Assembly: GCA_022749755.1 (NCBI GenBank)
Contig: CM040449.1
Span: 5,289,157 to 5,353,156 of the forward strand
Direction of reading: 5' to 3'
From: Azadirachta indica
Taxonomy: Eukaryota > Streptophyta > Magnoliopsida > Sapindales > Meliaceae
DNA length: 64,000 nucleotides
Shown here: piece by piece, positions 49,549-61,190 of the stretch
Numbering within the stretch: position 1 is the stretch's first letter
Layout: each line of letters opens with the position of its first letter
Notes under the pieces: model-generated
Databases searched by the model: none
Told to the model about the DNA's origin: nothing
The model's input: only the letters and a program-made list of their open reading frames with translations
Program-made: the position numbers and the translations under genes

Positions 49549-50828
49549 AAAGGATCGTCAACAATTTTTATCATAGGTGCCATCCGAGTTGTCTTGTTTT
49601 TGATTTTGAATCATGTGTTTCTTGTGCGAGTGGCATGGATTTTCTGCAATATTGGACTCTTAGACAACACATTTGTATTTTAAAATTACATCATAGAAAC
49701 AGAGGCTACAAAAGAGCTAGAGGACTAGAAGAGGTGCATATTTTTGCTCTTCTAACCTGGTGTCTTGTATACTTTAGCCTTCTCAAGAATTCATTCCTTT
49801 GTACATAGTTGAATACCAATGTTTCATTCAAGTTGTCTAATCCAATGTACTGCTCCTTTGATTCAAATATTGAAACTTTTATCTGTTGTTTTATCGGAAT
49901 ATCAAAGAGTTGCAAGTGTCAAAGATTGACTAATGACACATAAAGAAATCACATTTCTGGTACAGGATAAGGGTGTTTGATCTCTGGATAAAAGCAAGAG
50001 ACACCACCTGCACGAACCAACGGCGTAAAGACAATTGCTGAGGATCAGCGTACAATAAACAAAATACACAGGCATTGGTTGACAATTAAAATTAGAAAAG
50101 TAATTATTATAATAAAGAATTGAAAACAGTGAATGTGGTGTCAAATATTTGTTGGAATGGGTCGAAGGTCAAGATAATATTCTTCAAACATATATGTTCG
50201 TCGCCTACATGTTGTGGGGATTAAAAGAGAAGGTAGCATATCAACGCCAAATTAAAAGATTAATTGCTTCGAAGAAACATGACAACTATTCAATAGTCAA
50301 GCCTAGGATTGCAAGTGACATCATTGCTAGCGGAGTCCCACGCAGAAATGTTATAGGGACATCATCTTGCGCATATGATAAGGAAGAAGAAATAAAATAT
50401 AAGAATTCGTCATATCCATTAATTATTTATTCAAATTCTGCGGACAGGGAGAACAAACATGTAGGGGCGAATATGATATGACATCAAACTCTAGTAAGGC
50501 AACGGTGTCACTATTATAGATGGTGTGTATGAACGTACTGTCTTTTACAAGTGTCTCATCCCAGCTCAACTTTAATCGGGCTTAGCCCAATGCAAGAAAC
50601 TAGTACACTCAAGATCTAACTAAATTTATTTGGAGTTAGAGCAAATATATAGTTTACATTTATGATACTCTTGCACGAAAGTTTGGAATTTCGCCAAATA
50701 CAGGGAATTTTTGAAGAAGGGACAGAAGATAATTTATTATCGTAATTAATGGCTATCAATCCCGCTAGATGTTTTACATTTTCCTAGCTGAAGAAAATCA
50801 GTGCTCCAAAGCTCTAAGGAAAGTTGTG
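49549..50828. other. Intergenic: SPRY 3' flank and upstream of UGT pseudogene
   Basis: Positions 49549-49690 are the likely 3'UTR of the SPRY gene. A 110-codon ORF at 50149-50481 (+) has no recognisable motif, atypical content and no splice context, so it is not called. Confidence 0.5.
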
Positions 50829-52018
50829 ATGGAAACCAAGAATCGTCCCCTAAAAGCCTACTTCTTGCCATACTTGACTGCAAGCCACACAATCCCACTA
50901 GCTAACTTAGCCATGCTATGTGCTGCTTGTGGTGTTCATGTAACCATCATCTCCACTCATTACAACTCCCTCCTCTTCCAAAAATCAATTGACAAACTCA
51001 TTAGTTTAGGCCACCATATCTGTGTTCACAAGCTTAATTCTCCTTTCGAGGAGGTTGGTCTGTCTGAAGGAGTTGAGAGTTTCAGCTCTCGATCTTGGGA
51101 TACCAAGGCTTGTGTTTCATGGAAGATGCTACTTTGCTCTTCGCGCTGCTGATAGTATTTTCCGTTACGCACCTCACAAGATGGTTCAATCCAATAAGGA
51201 TCTGTTTTACTACCTGGGCTTCCAGATGAAATTCAAATGACGAGACTGCAGCTTCCGGACTGGTTTAAGAGTACCGAATGGGTTACACCACTTTTATGGA
51301 CGAGTCTGTTGCAAAGAGCTTTGGAGTTTTGGTGAATATCTTCTATGAGTTGGAGAGCAATTATGCTGATTACTACATTAATGTCCTGCAAAGAAAGGCT
51401 TGGTCAACTGGACCCGTATGGCTCTGTAACGTTAAGAAGTCTGACGACAACGAGCCGAATTGTCTAAGTTGGCTGGATTCTCAGGATCCCAGCTCACTTG
51501 TAAATGTCAGCTTTGGAAGTTTGTCATGTTTTAGCTCAACACAACTCCTAGAGATAGCAACGGCGCTTGACTCGTTGAACTACCCGTTTGTTTGGGTGGT
51601 TCCAAAGAAACGAAATGGTTACCAGAAGGATTTGAGGAACAGACCAGAAAGAGCAACAAGGGTTTGACGATCATAAATGGTTGTGCACCACAGGTGCGGA
51701 TATTGGAACATTCAGCGATTGGTGGACTTCTGACTCACTTGGCCAATTTCTGCTGAGCATGTTTACAATGAGAAGTTTGTGACTCAGGTGCTGAGAATGG
51801 GAGTGGAAGTTGGGGCTGAAACGTGGACTCAATTGATACAGGAGACTTGTTCATTTGTGGGAAAAGAAAAGATTGAGAAAGCCGTAAGTGAATTAATGGA
51901 TGGCGGCGAAGAGGCGGAGACGAGGAGGAGATGAGGAGGAGCAGAGCTGAAGTGTTCATTTTACACAAATTTGACAGCTTTGCTTGAGCAACTTGAGCTG
52001 TATCGGTTAGTAAAATGA
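50829..52018 (+). pseudogene. UGT73-family glycosyltransferase pseudogene
   Basis: The homology is colinear with a UGT73-type enzyme but broken many times. It starts METKNRPLKAYFLPYLTASH (50829) and runs to SEGVESFSS. An internal deletion of about 45 codons plus a frame change leads into ALDLGIPRLVFHGRCYFAL and DSIFRYAPHKMVQS. A further shift is needed for GLPDEIQMTRLQLPDWFKST near 51215-51275. ESVAKSFGVLVNIFYELESN, SWLDSQDPSSLVNVSFGS and YPFVWVVPK follow from 51299. Another shift comes before [20 protein letters not shown] (about 51684-51743). There the heart of the sugar-donor PSPG box (CGWNS onward, about 18 codons) is deleted, and the sequence resumes at [18 protein letters not shown]. 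The last recognisable codons end near 52018. Loss of the PSPG core alone would abolish UDP-sugar binding. Closest functional relatives glycosylate phenolics or triterpenes. Confidence 0.9.
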
Positions 52019-53832
52019 GTTATTATCTATGGTTTTCAGAGTTCAATGAAGACTTCCGGAAAATAATAGTGTATCGTTAAATGTGTCTTGGGAAGGAGCA
52101 ATAGTCTAGATTAAACTTGGGATCGAAGTTGATTCAATCCACTATCTTGGGTTCGCATGTCCATATTTCTATGTAAAAGCAAACTCGCACGTCTTAAAGA
52201 CAATATTCGACGTTTTCCACTGCCTTAAGCTAATTGACGTACTCGCTTTACTTCGTTGTTGAGCACAAAATACAAGTTGCTGCCATCTAAATCTAGGTCT
52301 ACCATAAAATAATATGCCATAAATTGACCCCAACCTCCAACAAGTTAATCCACAAAAAAATCAGGGTGCAACATGTTACGGAATCTCACTTGGACGTCTA
52401 AACAAGAATCCACAAAATTCAAATAACAGAAATGGCTAATGCACTTCAAGTGTGAGACCAAGTTCTAAATACTAACAATGATGATGACCACTGACAACTT
52501 CATGGTTACTAAGGGAAATGACGACGCGGTAGCAAAGGATCCATCAGAGGGACATAGGCACCATAGGTTTTGATACTTGCACGTCTGGCAATTGGAAGGC
52601 TTTTGACACACTGTAGCTGAAACACCGTCCTTGATCGGGAGAGTTAGTGTACTAATGGTCACTTGGCCACTTTTTGTTAATCTAATTCTAAAATGAAAAA
52701 GCCAGTATCTCTAAGTGCTTAAGTTCATTGACAGGAACCCATGTGTGGAAGATGTGGACAGGCAGAAGAAGAATCGCCCCAAATAAACAAAGATAAGATC
52801 ATGAAGGCAGTTGGTGCAGTCATGGGTAACAGTAGAGATGACAAAAAGGGCAAATCATCTTAGAGAACGTGTAAAGCAATTGTTGAAGGAGGATGATCTC
52901 ACCATTATATACTGGTAATTGCATCAAAAACCAACTAAATATCCACTATACATATATTTTTTTGAAATATAAATATCCACTATATTTAAAAACACACAAA
53001 AAGCACATATACAAGCATACACCTTATAAACAAGTAATACAAATCATTAAATTTGTTAATTTGTCAAAGTATAGTTGGCAACATATATTAGCATCACTTT
53101 CTCTCTATATACATGATTATGAAGGTTGTGACCTACCACAACCTTCCTTCCGGTGCCATCAATATATTGCATAATGCAAATAAACTTCCTTGCACCGAAA
53201 CCTTCTTTCCACAATTATACATATGCTCACCCCACTTTCTATCATCATTTACTTGCCACCCCAAGTATTTTCACACATCCACCTTGCAAATCTTGACCAC
53301 TTGTGACTTTTTACTGCAATTTGAAAGCTTTCCATATCAACCAAGTATAACAAACAAGCACAAATTATATAAATAACTAGGAACAAAGCTATAGCATCCA
53401 CTAATCGTTGATATACCTGTATCAAGAAAACAACTGCATACTCTTCAATGTGCATTCGACAATCTCAAGGTAAAATAATTCCATCTACAATAAGCTACTT
53501 TTGGTTTGTAACTGGGAGCCAACACAACTTTGTAAACTATCAGTAATTTCTAATATCATTAGAAATTGCTGAACTGTCAAGCGGCAGAAAAGAAGACACC
53601 TAATAAAAGGTGCACTAGTAACTGATTGTACTCTATTAATTGAGGACAAAGCAAATATAGCAATGTTCAACACTCAACTTGGTGCACTAATAACTGAGTT
53701 TACTCTCACAAATAATGTTAGACAAACAATTTCATGACAAACTAATAACTGAGTTTACTCTGAAAAATAGAGTTAGACATAAAACATTTTGAGAACAAAC
53801 GAGTTACTCATATCCAGTTAAGCAAACATGCA
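52019..53832. other. Intergenic with a degenerate tandem repeat next to SCE1
   Basis: No complete gene is seen. Positions 52465-52662 (-) carry an open frame with a Cys-rich stretch (CQKPSNCQTCKYQNLWCLCP) and a hydrophobic end (MKLSVVIIIVSI); see findings. Positions 53609-53790 hold three diverged copies of a unit of about 60 bp. Confidence 0.4.
53609..53790. repeat. Degenerate short tandem repeat
   Basis: Three partly diverged copies begin at about 53609, 53681 and 53740. All share (G)CACTA-TAACTGA-T--TACTCT, and copies 2 and 3 share GTTAGACA farther on. The array lies just beyond the SCE1 stop codon, so it is probably in or near its 3'UTR. Confidence 0.6.
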
Positions 53833-55551
53833 TTACAGAACAGGTGGATATTGCTTGGCCTGCTGGCGCACTCTTCTCTTGTACTCAGCGGGATCCTGTT
53901 CATGTGAAGCCGCATTGCTTTAGGATGAATCTTTGTTTCTTTAAAAATAACAGAGGAAATTGAGATAATCTTAAAACAGAGATTTTAGAAGAATGAATAA
54001 ACACCTGGATAAAGAGCTGATACCCATCAGTTTGTGCAGGATCAGCAGGATTAGGCTGATCCAGCAAATCCTGAATGCCCACTAAAATTTGCTTCACAGT
54101 AATGGCTGGTCTCCACCCCTACAGAAACCACCATGTTAGCTAAAATGTAAATTTTAGCCTATTGGATGCTAGACATAATTTGCAACTACATGACAGAGCG
54201 GCAAGAACTACTTACGTGGTCCTCGTTGAGGATTGACAGGCATACAGTTCCAGAAGGGTAGACATTAGGATGGAAAAAACCCTGTGGAAACTTGCACTTT
54301 GGGGGTTTGCTAGGGTAGTCTTCACTGAAATAGAGTGTAAGTGGAAAGTAGCCACCTTCCCAATCAGTCTGCAAAACAGAGGATTATACTGTTCAATGAG
54401 GCAGTCAGATTTCATTAACCAATGTGTCACTATACTGATACTAATCAAAAACGCTTAACCATCCCTCAAAGCCACTGTGTAAACCCTGCTATATAGGTGG
54501 CACAAAATGTAAATCACCATAGCATCAACCAAAATCATGAGTTCCAATGGAGGAAAAGAAAAAAGGCCTCAATGTCACACCACTCTGCCCCTCTTCTCCA
54601 TCTCATATCTATTCAACAAACCATCTGATAATGTTAGCATCAAAAAGACTAATCAACAAATCTCTGACAAAGGATCATATTATTCGTGGCACCATTTGCA
54701 CCTATATGAAATTTGGAGCATACCTTAAATTTTAATTTAGGCTACACTTTCCAAATTACTTACTGCAGCTTGCACAAATAGGAGGATAAAATAAAAAGAC
54801 TAATCATCTGATAATGTTAGCATCAAAAAGACTAATCAACAAATCTCTGACAAGGGATCATATTATTCATGGCACCATTTGCACACAAATGAAATTTGGA
54901 GCATACCTTAAATTTTAATTTAGGCTACACTTTCCAAATTACTTACTGCAGCTTGTACAAATAGGAGGATAAAATAAAAAGGGAATACAATACTATCAAC
55001 CCAAAAAGCAGTAATCATAAATTGTGGTATACACATTCCTGTTGTAATGCAATTGCGATAACAGAAAGATAGCCTCATATTGAGGACACATGACTATTCA
55101 AAAGTACACAACAAATTTCATTTAAGGAGCTTGTTTTACTGAATTGAACAAAATATGAAAATGAAAAACAACTTTATTCTGGACCCTAATTTATGCAGAC
55201 TACCGTCCAATCACTTCAAAGGTTTAAACTTTGACAATCAAAACTTAAAAAATAAAAAACCCAAATTTTATTTCTCTTTAAGATAAACACTCACCCCAGG
55301 CTTTCCAGGAATGATGCACTCCCAAACCATCAAATTCACAGACCCATCTTTAGCAGTTTCTGGCTTGGCCACAAAGCCCTAAGAATGGAAATCAAAGACT
55401 CACAATTTTTGTGAAAATTCAACGGAGATAAAGCAAAACAAGACTACATCTGAGAGGTAAAAAGGATAAAAGAAAGAAATACGTGGGGATGATTCCTGCG
55501 CCAGGCTTTTCGCTCCTCTGTAAGACGACCACGCGCAATACCACCCGACAT
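53833..55551 (-). CDS. SCE1: SUMO-conjugating enzyme SCE1 (UBC9)
   Basis: Five exons: 55551-55483, 55378-55295, 54368-54216, 54118-54005 and 53895-53833. They total 483 nt (160 aa), exactly the plant SCE1 length. The start [20 protein letters not shown] matches the family and includes the N-terminal helix that contacts E1 and SUMO. The [15 protein letters not shown] motif holds the catalytic cysteine (Cys94), with the HPN motif upstream. [20 protein letters not shown] and the end [13 protein letters not shown] follow. SCE1 takes SUMO from the SAE1/SAE2 E1 as a thioester and passes it to lysines, mostly in nuclear proteins, with SIZ1 or MMS21 as E3. It acts in stress responses, ABA signalling and development. 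Intron 2 (926 bp) contains a 183-bp tandem duplication. The coding sequence is intact. Confidence 0.97.
54622..54981. repeat. 183-bp tandem duplication in SCE1 intron 2
   Basis: Copy 1 is 54622-54804 and copy 2 is 54805-54981, joined head to tail. By eye they differ at about six positions in about 177 aligned bases, so the duplication is fairly recent. It lies within the intron between exons 2 and 3 and does not touch splice sites. Confidence 0.95.
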
Positions 55552-58067
55552 GATGACAACGACGTTGTAGAACTTGATCTAACGATATCTGTGTATCAAA
55601 TCTCTATAAAATTTTCTTTGCGGAAGAAAGAAGTGGATGTCTTTGCTGGGATATTGACTTCCAGTATTCTAAGGTTCAGGCTTACGCAACTTCGAAGCTT
55701 CAGTTTGACGACGACGACTCGAAGATATGTCCCGTCCTTTTTGTACTTATTCATTATTTTCGCTACTTTTTTGCGCTTTTTTCAATTTTCCAGCACCGAC
55801 ATAATATATTCTTTCTCTTTTTTTTTTTTAATATATTTTATATAATATATATTCGCAGCTGCAATTTTTTTAAAATATAAAATACCATTTTGCAAATTTG
55901 TTTAATTATAAAAATACAATTTATTTTCACTTTCTTCCGCTTGTGAATTTAGGAGTTTTATCTTGTTTTATGCTTAATTTTTTTCCTTTCCTTCTTATCA
56001 ATTATGGTTTTTTCAAAAATAATATATTTGATACTCTCAACTTTAATGTTCAAGTAATTTATTTTTTGAGTTATATGTAAACAACACATATTATTGTCAA
56101 TATTAAATATCAATCAATAATAGTATCGAATTATTATTTGATTTCAAACATTAGTAACTATTATACTAAAAAAATTATTAATAATAATAATTAGTAACTA
56201 TTCGGTGCAGTAGTACCAAAAATAAAAATAAAGAATACATCGTGAAGATAAAAGAGTCGAATAATGTTAGTTGGAGTAATGGCTTACAGTTCGTACGTAT
56301 AAATAGTTGACGACGGGTGGGCCAAACCGTATCTTTCTCGTTTCTTAATGCATCTATTTTCATGCAACGTAAGGGTGGTGTAATTAATAGCAAGTCATTT
56401 TTAACATCACTCTAATCTGATACGGCAGGAATTTACAGAAAAGGGCGACTTTATGACACCTTATGGACGGTACTTGCCTGACGTTGCTTCTTGTTGTTTC
56501 GATGTGGGCTGGTGTAAGCTCTGTCATTTTGAATACGTACGGCCTGTTGCCAGGTTGTCCAGTCCTTGCAATCCTTAAAGGCCAGGATTATGGGCCTGAA
56601 GTTTTTTGGGCCCAAGTTGTGAGCCTGGTTATCGGTAATTCACTAATATGTGAATTGTGATTAAGGGTCATTGACCGCAACAGTCGTCTGAGTCTGACGG
56701 ATCGTCCACGTTACCAATCACAATTCACCAACTGGTTCCATGGGACAGAGGATTAGATTTAATTAGCTACCCCACTACTAGTACTAGACATACCTCTAAA
56801 GCACTGAGAGCACGCAATACTAGTGACGCCTGCGCATGATTAATTCAGCCATGTCGCACATGCTGTGTCTCCAGAGTCTCCAAAATCCAAAGCTTTAATT
56901 TGATAAGCTTAAAAGCATCGTATAATAAAGCCGAGAGGTTGAGCTTTATCTGCAACATTGCAGTTTATTATATCCGGGACAAGCTATGATGGTGAAATAA
57001 AACTAATAAGAATAGCACAAATATTGGATTGCATATTTGCTTTGGGTTGACGAGAGGGCCGAAGTGCTAATTATGCCTGTAGAATCATATCTACTCTATG
57101 CATGAAACCTTAGATTGTGTTAAATGTACTTAAAAAAATGAGTGCACTGATTATGAAAATTCTATATGGGATTGGACAAATTAAGATAGTCCAAAGTTAG
57201 TTTAATAACGGTATTAATTATTCTGGTAAATAAAGAAGAGCTGCTTATAGGGTGATTGAATGAAAGGGGACAGAAAGAGGGTGTTTGGGACAAAAAGTAA
57301 GGATTGAGAATCATTATGTGATGTAAAGGAGATGGAAGCATGTGATGCAAAGCTCCACATCGGTAGAACCAAAAAAAACAATAAAAAAAAAAAAGCACGG
57401 GGAAAAATGTTGGGGGGGGGGAGAGAATTGCCGGTGGAATAAAGAAAGCATTTCTGCACAAGTAGTAGCTTCTCATCTCTGAAATTTTCTGAACTAAAAA
57501 AGCTATTGTTTCAGTTAAAATATGGAATTAATTTTTTCCAATCATGATCCAATGAGAATGCAGTCTTGGGTTTACAGTGCAGTCATTGCTAGCAGGTATT
57601 TGGGTAGCCGAAAGCTGATTACTGATCTATTTAATAGATAAAAGCTGATTAATGATCGATTTGCTTCCCCGTATTCTTAAAACAGAAGATTAACAAAATT
57701 AAAAAGCAGGAAACATTACATTTTCAATGTCATTGGTTAAATCATACGGGTAGGGGATTTAAAATAATATAATTTGAAGAGCACAGCGGATTAGAATTGA
57801 AGACCATTATAAGTATTATAATTATTGTTATTATCATCACAAAAAGATAGCTAGGAGTGAAGAAAACTGATCATAAGGAAGCTCAACATATACTTCCAAT
57901 ATAGATAGATCAAGTGCGATATATAGATAATGGTTCCAAATAAGAGTTGAAACCTTCTAAGCCATGAGAGACATCTAAAGTTGCAAGGACCGCCTCTGAC
58001 ATGCATACGTACAAAACCAAAATCAATGGTCAGGCAAAACTTAACACATCGTAAACTTACATCCATC

Positions 58068-58068
58068 A

Positions 58069-58107
<39 letters not shown>
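58068..58107. repeat. (TA)n microsatellite
   Basis: About 18 TA units with one ACATA interruption. Confidence 0.85.
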
Positions 58108-58112
<5 letters not shown>

Positions 58113-59827
58113 CAATATTTGTTTGTAGACAATAAATAAATAAATAAATAAATTATGAGTCATTGCAAAATCATCATATCAAAGGTTATCAGTTGTTTTG
58201 AAAGCAATTTAGAGGTTGGTAAGATGTAAAGGTTCAAATTTGGAAAATAAAATGAACTTGCTCATATGAATTATACAGTACAATATGACGACAAAGCTGA
58301 TCTTCCAAGAACAACTTATGAAGTGGGGTCAGTGTGGTTGCTTGGTGTGCATCCAAGCTAACGGTCGAATAGGGAAAATCCAATGAATGAAGAGTTAGGT
58401 TGCGAAAACGAAACTTTGGTTTAGGATCTTAGCACCAGCTTTCTCTGTTTTCCCTCAGTTCTTTCTTGTGAATGAAGCAGTTGGATAAGTCATAAGTCCT
58501 GCAGAAAGAATTGGTTTCTGAAGTGTAGCAGTTTGCTTAACTTGGAGTCTGCCGCATCGAGAATAAGGAAATGAAACATATGTATGACTACTGTATTATT
58601 ATTATTATTTCCATAAATGGAAAAAAAAAATGGTAAAATTTTAATTCACTTGCCACGCGGCATTGTGACTGGTAATTGTTAGACCTTTTAACGGGCTTAA
58701 TTAGGAAATGTGTCCACATTTACATACCAGCACCTTAAAGTTGGGAAATATTTGTGGAGATTTTGATACTTAAATAAATTGTATTCAAAATTAGCAGTGT
58801 AATTAGCCTCTGCTAGAAATATTGACAAGATGTTTCAGCTAAGGCCCACTTAAAAAGTGAAGGCACGCTCCATTATATGGTAGGGATGGGAAATCTGATC
58901 AAAATTCTAACAAAGCCTTATTTTATCGTTTTATGCAACTATGGCTACAGATCCTAGTAAATTTCAGTATATATCATCTGATTTGACCCCTGATTATGCT
59001 TCTAAAACCAAATTAGCCTGCTTGCAATGCAATCTTGATATATACTAATATTGCTATCAAAGCTATTTTTAAGTGACAGTTTCATCTTTCATGTAACAGA
59101 TACGCCGGTCCTATGTAGGGGGGAAAAAAAAAAGTGTGTTAAGTGCCAAGTCATTACTTTATTGTCATTGATGGTCTGGTTTATCTGCTTCCCAACACCT
59201 GCTTTAACCTCTCTAACGCTTTAACGACCCATGAATGCAACAGCCTCTTAACGCTTAGCCTTACCACTATGTATACCATGTATGTCTATACTATATAACT
59301 CAGCACGGCCTTCCAGAACCGCCCTACCGCGTTGTTACCACATGCTTGTTGAAATGTACAATTATAAATAAAAATAAGTGGGTTGTTGCACTTTCTCCAA
59401 CTAAGTAGCACGGAAATTGAAACTTCATAATTGATTAAAACTGAAGTCTTATTAAAGGGGCTTATTCAATTGGTTTGGTGGAATTTTACAAAAATGTCTG
59501 TGGTAAAACAGTGAAAAAAAAAAAAAAACAGGGTTTAATGATAATTAAAATAAAAGGTGTAAAAACAAAAAAAATGTTTATGTTAGGTCATGATTTTATA
59601 TTATGTATGGAGAATGAGATAAATGAGCGCGTGTTGGCATGATCCCTAAATTTGGAAAATAACAAATACGAATTTATGAATCGCTGGGAAATCAGTAAAA
59701 ACATGGGACCGGCTTCAGCTCGAGTCTGACCTGACTAAGTTTATAGAGTGGGGTCCACTCGGGTTACACACACTAAAAGACCATGTGAGGATGGGAGACC
59801 ACCAGCTGGCTATGTCTAATACGTGGG

Positions 59828-59850
59828 TCTCTCTCTCTCTCTCTCTCTCT
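59828..59850. repeat. (CT)n tract upstream of KIN-4A
   Basis: About 11 CT units, 1.35 kb before the KIN-4A start codon. GA/CT repeats are GAGA-factor (BPC) binding sites in plants; function here is inferred only. Confidence 0.8.
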
Positions 59851-61190
59851 GCCCCTCTTTACTTCTCTTCCTCTAATACTTCCACCCCCGCTTCTCCCGT
59901 CACTTTCCATTTTTCCCCGCACTTTCGTCTTCGCAAATTCAATTGATCATAGTCCCATCATCTTTTTTATCAATACAGGGGTTTAGGTTTAGTTAGCGTT
60001 TGTGTGTGTTTGCGCGCGCCTTTTTTCAAGTATTTTATTATTTCGTTGACGTCAATATCTGATCAAAAGAATGCAAGTACTATTACACTTGTGACGATTA
60101 ATTACTATTCATTAAGATATAAGGACGATAATTAACATATATAATTAAGGGTAGGTAATGGAAATTAATACTAATTTTTCTTTTTTTTTTATTAATGCTA
60201 AACCATGTCGCATATGGGTCCATATTAGGATACACTATGGTGGCCAATTTTAGCTGAAAACTTTATTTGGTTAGTAAATTTTCTTTATTAGTGTAATTTA
60301 TTAAGTAATTTAAAGACGTTTCACTTTTTTTTTTTTTTTCTTTTGGGGTCAATTATAGAATAAATCCTAGTAGGTTGAAGCAGGAAGTATTCCGTAATGC
60401 ATAGCACATGCAAAACAATTAGTTGTACCCCGTACTCCTCTTTGGCATGTAAGTATGAATCCTCCTCGTGCCCAAAACTTCTCCACAGATCGCATATGAT
60501 TCCATATCACGTGGCTTGTGTGCTGGGCGATCTCTTTTTCTGCTATATTCTGGTGACAATCATGACTCGTAGACATCATAATACGGGGTCTTAACACTTA
60601 TAGCACTCCCCACACATTTAAAAGAGATTTTTAATAAAATTAAAAAGAATCAAAACCAACCCGTTTCCTTTGTATACGTGGACTTGGGGAGGGTAAAACC
60701 GTAAAAATAGTCTGGAAAACGGAGACAAGGACAGGACGATGAAGCAAGGAAGGTGAGCCGTTGTGTGAGGAAAAGGGTAAATTGGGAAAGAGTGTCACGA
60801 AAGTTTATTTTCCACACACAACCGTCTAAGCTGTTGTGGTGCAGTGAAGCCTAAGGAAAATGATAGTGGTTGTTGTCTTTGCAGTTAACTGTTTCTACTT
60901 GTATGCCTTTGCTTTCCCTCCTCTAATTCCCCAACTACCCTTCTCTATCTCTCTAAAATCTCTGTACTTCTTGTTTTCTCAACTCTCTCTCTTCTCCAAC
61001 ACATTGTCTGAAATTTGCTCCTCTTGTGTTGTTCTTCTTGTTGCTGTCTCTAGTTCTCCAATTTCGCAGGCAATGAGAATGGTTTAGTGCTGAGATTGAT
61101 CTTTTTAGAGACAAAGATATTGCTCATTCTCTTTGTTTTACCTTCTCTGAAATTGTGAGCGAAATTTGTTCTTATCTTTAACTGCTTAAT

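Larger units (their letters stand above)
55552..61190. other. Divergent intergenic region SCE1 to KIN-4A, including KIN-4A leader
   Basis: No protein gene is supported. It contains a (CT)n run at 59828-59850, (TA)n at about 58068-58107, a G9 run near 57412-57420, (TAAA)n near 58132-58154 and AT-rich DNA at 55850-56200. Positions 60850-61190 are pyrimidine-rich and are the likely 5'UTR of KIN-4A. An upstream ORF of 75 codons (60860-61087) would lie in it if transcription starts before 60860. Confidence 0.5.

Noticed and set aside
50149..50481. 110-codon plus-strand ORF upstream of the UGT pseudogene
   Set aside because: No recognisable motif, unremarkable composition and no splice context. 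Kept only as a note in the intergenic entry.
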